From contig CM035350.1 of NCBI GenBank assembly GCA_020137815.1, positions 9,413,420-9,477,419 of the forward strand: a DNA stretch of 64,000 nucleotides, read 5' to 3'. The stretch is from Hormiphora californensis (lineage: Eukaryota > Ctenophora > Tentaculata > Cydippida > Pleurobrachiidae). Below, one piece after another: positions 43,828 to 64,000 of this stretch; positions within the stretch are counted from its first letter, which is position 1; each line of letters opens with the position of its first letter. The notes beneath the pieces are model-generated. The model was given only the letters and a program-made list of their open reading frames with translations. It was not told the DNA's origin and did not search any database. Both the position numbers and the translations under genes were made by a program.

Positions 43828-44791
43828 CTATCCCACTTGGATAACATTGTTACGGATAAAATAGCAGCCGTCTGGATCTTCTAGTCGTATCCGTTTCAAA
43901 GTGGACCTGAGAGCTTTTTGCTCCTTCAGTTCAGAGGGCGTTAGATCCGGAGATAGATAAACAGCCGAAAACTGTTTGGAGTCTTTGAGGTTTCGTGCCT
44001 TTCTGAGGAGCGCGAGGAGAGTCGCTCTCTTCTCCAGGGATACTAAGAGCGGTCTAGGACGTTTCTCATTTCTTTCCCCGATGCGTTTTATCGTTGTCAC
44101 TTTCGGTTTCTCTTGCAGTTCCTCAAAAAGTTCGTCTAAAGTAGTTTTAGCTACTCTATCGGTTGTTTCTTGGAGACCAAACACAATCAGGTTCTTCTCT
44201 CTTCCGGGCTGTTGGACGGGAGTAGGGTGGTGCGACGTTAGTGGTTTTACCACTTTAGGGGAGGTTGCAGCACAATTCTGTGCAAGCACAGAAGAGTAGG
44301 CTTTCACCTTCTTCACCGAAGTTGACACTGCACTTAGTTGTTGCTTTTGGGCTTCAATAACCGTTTGCTGAAGCTCAATCACGCTAAGACGGTGGCGATC
44401 AAGTTCTTCTTTGCATTCACGTAGTTGCTTCTCGAGTTTTTCTGCGCTGATAACATTTTCAAAATTGTTCATTGTTGCTCTGGCAAGTTTCATACTGGAG
44501 AGAAAAATACGCGAAGTAGCCTCAATAATTTCATTCGCAGTTAAGTCCTTGAGACAGTGACTGAAGTACGAACCCCAGTGATTGCAAGGGGAAGCTACAC
44601 TGTCGTTGGTTAACATTGAGTCGGGTGCAGCTTGGATCGATTTATAACATTGAATAAACTGATCCGATGTGATACTCGTCGTGTTGGGATCATCAGCAGA
44701 GTTCAACCAGTAAACTTCAGAAACAAAGTCGTTTACTGTCTCTTCCAATCGTTTTATCGCAGGGTTATCGCCCTCGTACTTCGTTTCTGAC
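43828..44791 (-). CDS. ORF1p-like coiled-coil protein, copy B
   Basis: About 320 residues from ATG (44791) to TAG. The N-terminal half is helical and unlike copy A. A coiled coil (EKLEKQLRECKEELDRHRLS) leads into KKVKAYSSVLAQNCAATSPK, which matches FASVLEKKCASALAPKK of copy A. The C-terminal module again reads NLIVFGLQETTD, IKRIGERNEKRPRPLLVSLE, AVYLSPDLTPSE and CYFIRNNVIQVG. The start lies five bases after the TGA of the upstream frame (44796), so the two may be one broken gene or a dicistronic unit. No reverse transcriptase is present. Confidence 0.65.
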
Positions 44792-44795
44792 ATTA

Positions 44796-45134
44796 TCAAC
44801 GTTTCGTTTTTCTGCCCTTTGGGGCTGTTACATCGGATTCATCTTCCTGCTCAATAAATAGTTTTACGTTGTAGTTGATGGAAGTTTGAAGCACTGACTT
44901 GTTCAGTGCACTGAGTTTGTTCCTGGAGGGAACTTTCAGATTATCCCAGATTTCCACTATATGTGGTCCGTACTTCACTTGGCTCGGATCTGTTTCACCA
45001 AACCCTCCAGTTAGCGTTAATATCTCGCTTACCCACTCCACGGTTTGTTCTTGGCAGTGTTGGATGATATCCTCTTGTACGTCTGTTTCCCGGATGTAGA
45101 TCCGTGTATCCATTTCAGTATCGGAGCTCGTCAT
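44796..45134 (-). CDS. Small acidic ORF upstream of copy B
   Basis: A 112-residue frame starts MTSSDTEMDTRIYIRETDVQ and ends with the basic PKGRKTKR. Its stop and the ATG of copy B read TGATAATG, so they are adjacent but in different frames. Its middle (TVEWVSEILTLTGG) is comparable in place to VNDFVSEVYWLNSAD at the start of copy B, suggesting a duplicated N-terminal domain. Function unknown. Confidence 0.5.
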   Translation of the reverse strand: MTSSDTEMDTRIYIRETDVQEDIIQHCQEQTVEWVSEILTLTGGFGETDPSQVKYGPHIVEIWDNLKVPSRNKLSALNKSVLQTSINYNVKLFIEQEDESDVTAPKGRKTKR

Positions 45135-46586
45135 TTTCTTGCTGCCCTCTTGGGCTCTTACATAGACATTTGCTGAAACTCAATAAATAGTTTTACGTTG
45201 TAGTTGATGAAAGTTTGAAACAAATCCCCGGAGGGGTGACGACTTCAAAACCGACTTGACAAACCACTGAAAAGTATCGCAGCAGAGTAGTCCCAGAGAT
45301 TAAGGCGCCACATTGTCACAATAAATGTCTTTGTGTGGCTTTTGAGCGAACAGGGAAGTAAAAGTCGCGCAAAAACGCCAAAAAGTTGGCATACGTTGCA
45401 GGCCCCTTATAATATAATATTGCGGGGGTGCGCGCATGAGGGGGCTGCAGCGCATTCCAAGCCAAAAAGTCTGAAAATTTTCACTTTCCAACACACACAA
45501 AATTCAAGGTCCAGGGCGCAGCTCAGGGAGAACAGATGCGCGGCACAGTGTCGCGCCGGTAAAATTGTTTTTGTCGCGCGGCTTTGAAAACGTAACGCGC
45601 GGTTGAATCATATTTGAGCTTGAACGAGTCGATCTCGATCTCGTTTTCAAAAAAGTTTGTTTTTGTAAAAAAATTCTTCTGTCCTGAGTCCTCTGGTGTT
45701 CTTCGTCCTCGGTTCTTCGGGCTGATAGTTGATGCCTGATAGGTTGCCTTTTTAGGTCTTTCTATCGAGATGAATATTCAAACAAGAATTATTGCATTAT
45801 GTATTCATAATGCGGTGTTTCCCTGCCCCAGATGAGTGTAAAATTGATGACTAAGCTTCAAATTCAGATTTTCCGGTGAATTTTGCACTCTAAGAGCAAT
45901 TTTTGGCTTATACGATGTTAGTTGCTATGGTAACCAGGGTGGTTGCTATGGTAACCAAGGCAGTTGTTATGATGACCAAGACAGTTGCTTAGGAGACCCT
46001 AGTTGGTGACCAAGCGCTTCACCTTTACCCTCATGCCTCAGTCATCTTAACACCAGTCACTTGCAATTAATGTGTGATAGTAGTTTCGTGCTTGGAAGAC
46101 TTGCTACCACGTCCGGTACGGCTGAAGGGTACCCAAAGTGATTTCTTGTGAAAGTAGGAAGTGATACGAGTGAGTAATTGCGCGCCACAATCAGTGTTAA
46201 TCATTTCCTTTGTTGCATCAACAAAGTGTGAGTTGAAAGATTTATGAAGGAGCAGACTTTGTTGCTATGTGTAACGGTGGACAGACGGACAGACGGACAT
46301 TTTAGTTAACTACACAATCTGCTGATTTCTAAACCCTGAATGATCTTTTTAGCACGTGCGTGCTAAAAACATCATCCCGGGTGATTGCCTTCGGCAATCA
46401 CCCGGGCAGGGAAAAAATATTTAATAAGTTGGATTCACTTTTTTGCACCCGATCAGATCGGGCCGATCTGGCACGCTGTGCTGCAATTTGCAACCCCGTT
46501 TCTCTCACCTGCAGTAGTTCTTTTCAACCGATAAATAAAAAATGCACTATTGTGTTAGCGACGTGTGACATAATCGTTTTCCACAG
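45135..46586. other. Intergenic region upstream of FAK
   Basis: No exon is supported here. It holds a tandem X-box-like array at 45921-45996 and two adjacent hairpins at 46347-46406. The second hairpin, CCCGGGTGATTGCC with its complement and a 3-base loop, is perfect. Confidence 0.5.
45921..45996 (+). promoter_or_regulatory. Tandem X-box-like (RFX) motifs
   Basis: GTTGCTATGGTAAC occurs perfectly at 45921-45934 and 45942-45955, then in decayed form at 45963 (GTTGTTATGATGAC) and 45983 (GTTGCTTAGGAGAC), with a 21-base period. The motif fits the palindromic X-box bound by RFX factors. It lies about 650 bases upstream of the FAK start codon. Function is inferred only. Confidence 0.4.
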
Positions 46587-60243
<13,657 letters not shown>

Positions 60244-60383
60244 GAGACAGTATTAAGAAATTGAAAGAAATAGAGAGGACTGTGTGTGATTTTTGATTTG
60301 TTTAATGCCCCACACTGTATTTGTTATTTACCGCGTAACCAAAAGCAATTTGTTAAGTTTGATTTTTGTTTGCAATTTATTTA

Positions 60384-60389
60384 AATAAA
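60384..60389 (+). terminator. Polyadenylation signal of FAK
   Basis: AATAAA lies about 140 bases after the stop codon (60241-60243), in an AT-rich stretch. Confidence 0.6.
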
Positions 60390-60474
60390 CGAGTTTTCAT
60401 TTGCTTTACTATTTTATCATAATTCAATTTATTTAAATTTAATTTAAATTTTTGTTGAATTTTTGGTACGCGCA

Positions 60475-60657
60475 TTTAAAACCCGCGCAATACTTGAATA
60501 TTATATGCGCGCGGTCTAAAATTTGGAGTATTAAAGTAGTGGGAGACACTAAAGTCGGATTTTTTGAAAACCCGCGCAATACTTGAATATTATATGCGCG
60601 CGGTCTAAAATTTGGAGTATTAAAGTAGTGGGAGACACTAAAGTCGGATTTTTTGAA
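60475..60657. repeat. Direct duplication of about 95 bp
   Basis: A unit holding ACCCGCGCAATACTTGAATA, GCGCGCGGTCTAAAATTTGG and GACACTAAAGTCGGATTTTT occurs twice head to tail, nearly identical. Confidence 0.9.
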
Positions 60658-61174
60658 ACTGTCACCCCCCAAAATTTGTCATATCTCCGGTTCCTGATAA
60701 GATAGAGGCTTGAAATTTGGAGGTTCGGAAGAACTGTCGCCTTCTTCCATGCTTCCTTCAGGCGAGATAGAGCAATAGCAGCTGAACAATTCTGTACAAG
60801 GACCTTGGAGTAGTCATGCAACTGCTTTTGGACAGACTCTGACATCGAGTTGTTTTCACGGTTTTGTAATTCAATCAAACTATTTTGTGCTTCTATCAGC
60901 TTCCCTTGCAATGCAATCCTTGCTACCATGATTGTTCTGACTAATCTGATAGTTCTATTACAATCCTCCAGTTGCAGGCGTTCTGAAATTTAGAATATTT
61001 GTGGTGCACGCTACACGTTAACATGTGATAAACGGCAAACGCACCAAAACAATTCCGCGTACGACTTTGGGGGGTGAACAGTTGAAAAAAATGGAGTATA
61101 CTTCCTTCCCTAACTGAAGAATGTAACGACTTCAAAAAATCCGACTTTAACTCATCCAGAGAGACTAAATCCAA
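60549..61174 (-). pseudogene. Fragment of the ORF1p-like family, copy C
   Basis: The minus-strand frame ending at 60549 encodes a helical stretch (LQGKLIEAQNSLIELQNREN) and YSKVLVQNCSAAIALSRLKE, which matches YSSVLAQNCAATSPK of copy B and FASVLEKKCASALAPKK of copy A. The RRM-like module is missing and the frame runs into the 95-bp duplication. It looks like a truncated relative. A further short frame at 60941-61174 shows nothing recognisable. Confidence 0.5.
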
Positions 61175-61624
61175 GAGCGCACCTCATCCAGAAGAGACTA
61201 AATCCAAGAGCGCATCACACTCTGAATAGCGACTGTTCACTGTTGAGTGTTGGTACAAACTATTAACTAAAAACAATATCCAATTGGGGTTTTGAAAAAG
61301 AAAGTGTTGACATATTTACAGCTTTAAATTTAATAAAATCTCTAAAAAGCAAAGATGGTAGATGAAAAGCTAGATATTTTAAGATATTATTTCGTTCGAT
61401 GTCACTTCAATCCACACAGGTGTGAGGTGATTCCAATCGATTACATTTTCAACAAAAAACTAAAAAGCATTGTTCATAAACATCGAGCTAGTTCTTCCTC
61501 ATTTCAAAGTTTAACATTAGTTCAGTGTTGAATTCTTTCTCCGTGAAGTGGAATCATACACAGTCGTGATAATATCAAACTCCAAAAAACGTGAACATTT
61601 AGAAAGGGTATATCTTTAGATATA
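61175..61624. other. AT-rich spacer
   Basis: No exon, repeat array or clear signal was seen, apart from the end of a short direct repeat around GAGACTAAATCCAAGAGCGC (about 61160-61215). Confidence 0.5.
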
Positions 61625-64000
61625 TCACTTGAAGGTGACGATATCTGAATGAATAGCGGTTTCTTGGATAATGTCTCTGGTTGTCACCATATTATCACAG
61701 CAACTAGGATGATTCATCTGCACGTTCGTGTTATCAGTTGAATGACATTGCTCTCCTGTCACTGGTTTGCTAACACAACTAGTGCTGTCCAGGCGAGAAT
61801 TGTTGACAATTATTTCATCAGCTGGCTCGGGTGAAACTGGTACTCCACGGAACATGGCAAATATTCTATTAACGGCAGGCCTCAACACGTCAAACACTAT
61901 AGTCAGTGTATCACTGTACAAAAGTGGGTTTATTATAGAGTGTATAGGTAGGATGTTGAGGGAGAAGACCTGGTACCACGGTGACATATCGACAACCTCA
62001 GCCGTATGGAAGGCACAACAGATCAAAAAGGGTAGCCAGCAACAAAAGTCCGTTACACACACCAAGGTCACTTTCCGACTGAGTCGACTGTTGATGCGTC
62101 GGTTAACCCCAGGCACCTCCACTTTATTCGATAAAACTACTATTAAGATATGGCACACCGCAACGGACACAAAGCAGAGGAAGTGAAGGCTGATGTAGAA
62201 CCAGACAAAGACAACCTGGGGATCATCGGAGAGGATAAAGAACTTAAACATACCAACTGGATCGTTACCGTAGATGACCCTTTCTTCCCGAAACAGTCCC
62301 ATAATCCGTGGAAAACATTTCCGCGACCATTCCCTGAATTGTATTCCAGGATATGTCTGCCTTCCGTCGGGAGCGTTCAGTGTACCTTGCCCCGTTGTAA
62401 CCATACACAATTTGCAGAATCTGTGTCTTATCCACCGTACCAAGGAAGAGTGATGTATCCCTAGGGAACACAAGACCGTTCACAAACCAGTCCTCGAGAG
62501 TATCCAAAAGAGGGACTAACGCAAAAACGAGAGCAATAAGCATAATGGACAATAGGCATATAATAACTTTAAGCCGAAGCTCCTTCGATACATCGTCAGA
62601 CTGCCTGTAATGAAGAGCTCTTCTTGTACCATAAAGTCGGTAGACACTTATACCGGCCATGGCTAAGGAGGAAACTGTCGCTCCGACCGTGTTATGTTAA
62701 GTACCCTATGAAGTTGCAAGACCTTCCACTCATCCACTCCAAACGCTGTACACAGAAATCTGTGTTTTATCCAGTGCAGAGTATCAAGTTACAGACTTAG
62801 CAGATAGCAGGGGTAAAAAGATCTCCAAAGGAGATTGCAAGTACAAATATATGGTTCACAAAGGCCCCGCTTTTCTCAGGGAGTTTCTGGGAGATGTTTC
62901 ACCGAAGGTGGAAGTCTATAACGAGTCCCAGGACTCCCATGAAAAATCCAATCACAGTCATTGTATGATCTTCAACTACTTTTCTGCTGCAGCTACTATT
63001 GCATTCATCAGAAAAGTCCTTGCAATCAGTTTTTCCATCGCATTTCTGGCTCGAGGTAAGAACGAGGATTATCAGCACACCGAAAATTGTTGTCACACCC
63101 GGCTTCCTCATCAGACCTGTCCCCACAGTATCAACCAGATCACACACTCTCTCAAAGAGAATACATCTTTTATTTTTGCACACGAACACGTTGTTATGAA
63201 ATGCAGTTTTATATCGGAAAACCGATGTCACAACAATTAACTTTGTGTTAAGCGAGTAAAACAGAATCTGATTGTGACAGGAGTATGAGAGCCCGTCTTT
63301 CAAAGGGCATTCGGCATTTGTACATTGTCCAGTACAGCTATAAAGACGTATGCCTCACCGTTAAAGTATCTGCAATCTTGCTTCCGGTGCACCGTAACAA
63401 TGGATGTTGTGAGGTTTTTACCGAGAATTGGTGAAATGAATGGTTGAATTTTGTTCTGAACATTGCTCTTTCAATGAAGGAGCACCGATGATAGACCTTT
63501 GTTGCATACATTTCCAACCAGTACCTCATTTCCAAATACGTTTCCGGTTGGAGATGGAAAAGGGCTTTCTTTAGATTTACTCTTCTTCTTGCACTCTGAC
63601 AGGCCCCATTGTCACAGCTCTGTATCGAAGAACACATGGTGGAAGTTTCCAGGAATTCTGAATGGTTACCATGACACAAAAACACGTTCGAGCATGGTGC
63701 CGTATCCACCTTAATCCGCAGAGTGGTGCCATTGCCACACTTTTCCCAATCGCGTTTTTCGTCGATGCCGCTCTCACAATCTACTACCCCATCTAGGATC
63801 CAATCCACCGGAACTCGAGAAAATTTTCCAAATCGCCTCTGACAAGTGTGAGTGGTAAGTTTGCCAACTCCGCAGAACATTTTACCCTCATCCATACCAC
63901 CTGCACAATCTTCTATACCATCACAAAGCCTGTGTTTGTGAATGTAACAGTACCGACCAATTCTGACACATTTCAACTCTATCCCATCATCACACAACTG
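61625..64000 (-). pseudogene. Broken LDLa-containing rhodopsin-type GPCR
   Basis: The minus strand encodes, in order, at least four LDL-receptor class A modules (for example LCDGIEDCAGGMDE and CDGKTDCKDFSDEC), a first membrane segment (TVIGFFMGVLGLVIDF), the second-helix pattern FVLAISFGDLFTPAIC, a third-helix end (LAMAGISVYRLYG), later helices and the seventh-helix motif HSIINPLLYSD with a cytoplasmic tail ending at 61625. The order matches LDLa-GPCRs of the GRL101/relaxin-receptor kind. The frame is broken: stops follow the first helix and the second-helix motif, an LDLa module near 63070-63130 needs two compensating shifts (CGDRSDE lies in another frame), and a shift is needed near 62280. 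A donor-like ACG|GTGAGG near 63351 shows that some breaks could be introns. The 5' end lies outside the window. Confidence 0.65.

Overview
The window is animal nuclear DNA. Most genes are split by short introns with GT..AG borders, and the recognisable families are metazoan: focal adhesion kinase, a CLIP4-type ankyrin/CAP-Gly protein, ANKUB1, a TACC-domain protein, a cyclin D-like exon and an LDLa-containing rhodopsin-type GPCR. Compact genes, long GA/CT and GACA microsatellites, many foldback elements and the LDLa-GPCR style suggest a marine invertebrate, with a sponge as my best guess. That assignment is inference, not proof. Gene models were built by hand from splice sites and reading phase.

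Layout. 1-2650: repeat-rich, no secure exon. 2653-2853 (-): first exon of a cyclin D-like gene, head to head with 3217-12167 (+), an 11-exon CLIP4-like gene carrying a nested intronless secreted-protein gene (6147-6926) in intron 3 and a TA-flanked foldback element in intron 9. 12798-15740 (+): ANKUB1-like, 7 exons. 17450-21531 (+): an unrecognised secreted, heavily N-glycosylated protein. 21532-23355: hairpins and a 21-bp minisatellite. 23356-34166 (-): a TACC-domain protein whose 5.2-kb first exon encodes exactly 200 gap-free octapeptide repeats. 35184-39898 (-): an incompletely resolved gene with two candidate first exons. 40554-41750 (-): a NEPRO-like protein. 42020-42900: a TA-flanked foldback element. 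42945-45134 (-): ORFs with a LINE ORF1p-like module but no reverse transcriptase. 46587-60243 (+): a 19-exon focal adhesion kinase gene with an apparently corrupted stretch (about 49.3-51.2 kb) in intron 6. 60549-61174 (-): a remnant of the ORF1p-like family. 61625-64000 (-): a broken LDLa-GPCR, probably a pseudogene.

The most striking object is the TACC-domain protein. A basic tail of about 115 residues is followed by 1600 residues that parse as 200 consecutive octads without one insertion or deletion, then a TACC-type coiled coil spread over small exons. All exon phases match and the model totals 2039 residues. I know of no described TACC protein with this architecture. A second theme is duplication of 3' splice sites: in ANKUB1, twice in FAK and possibly in CLIP4, an acceptor-like sequence, usually with the first bases of the exon, has been copied into the preceding intron.

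Several genes point to the microtubule cytoskeleton, adhesion and the cell cycle (CLIP4, TACC, FAK, cyclin D), but nothing in the sequence shows that they are co-regulated.
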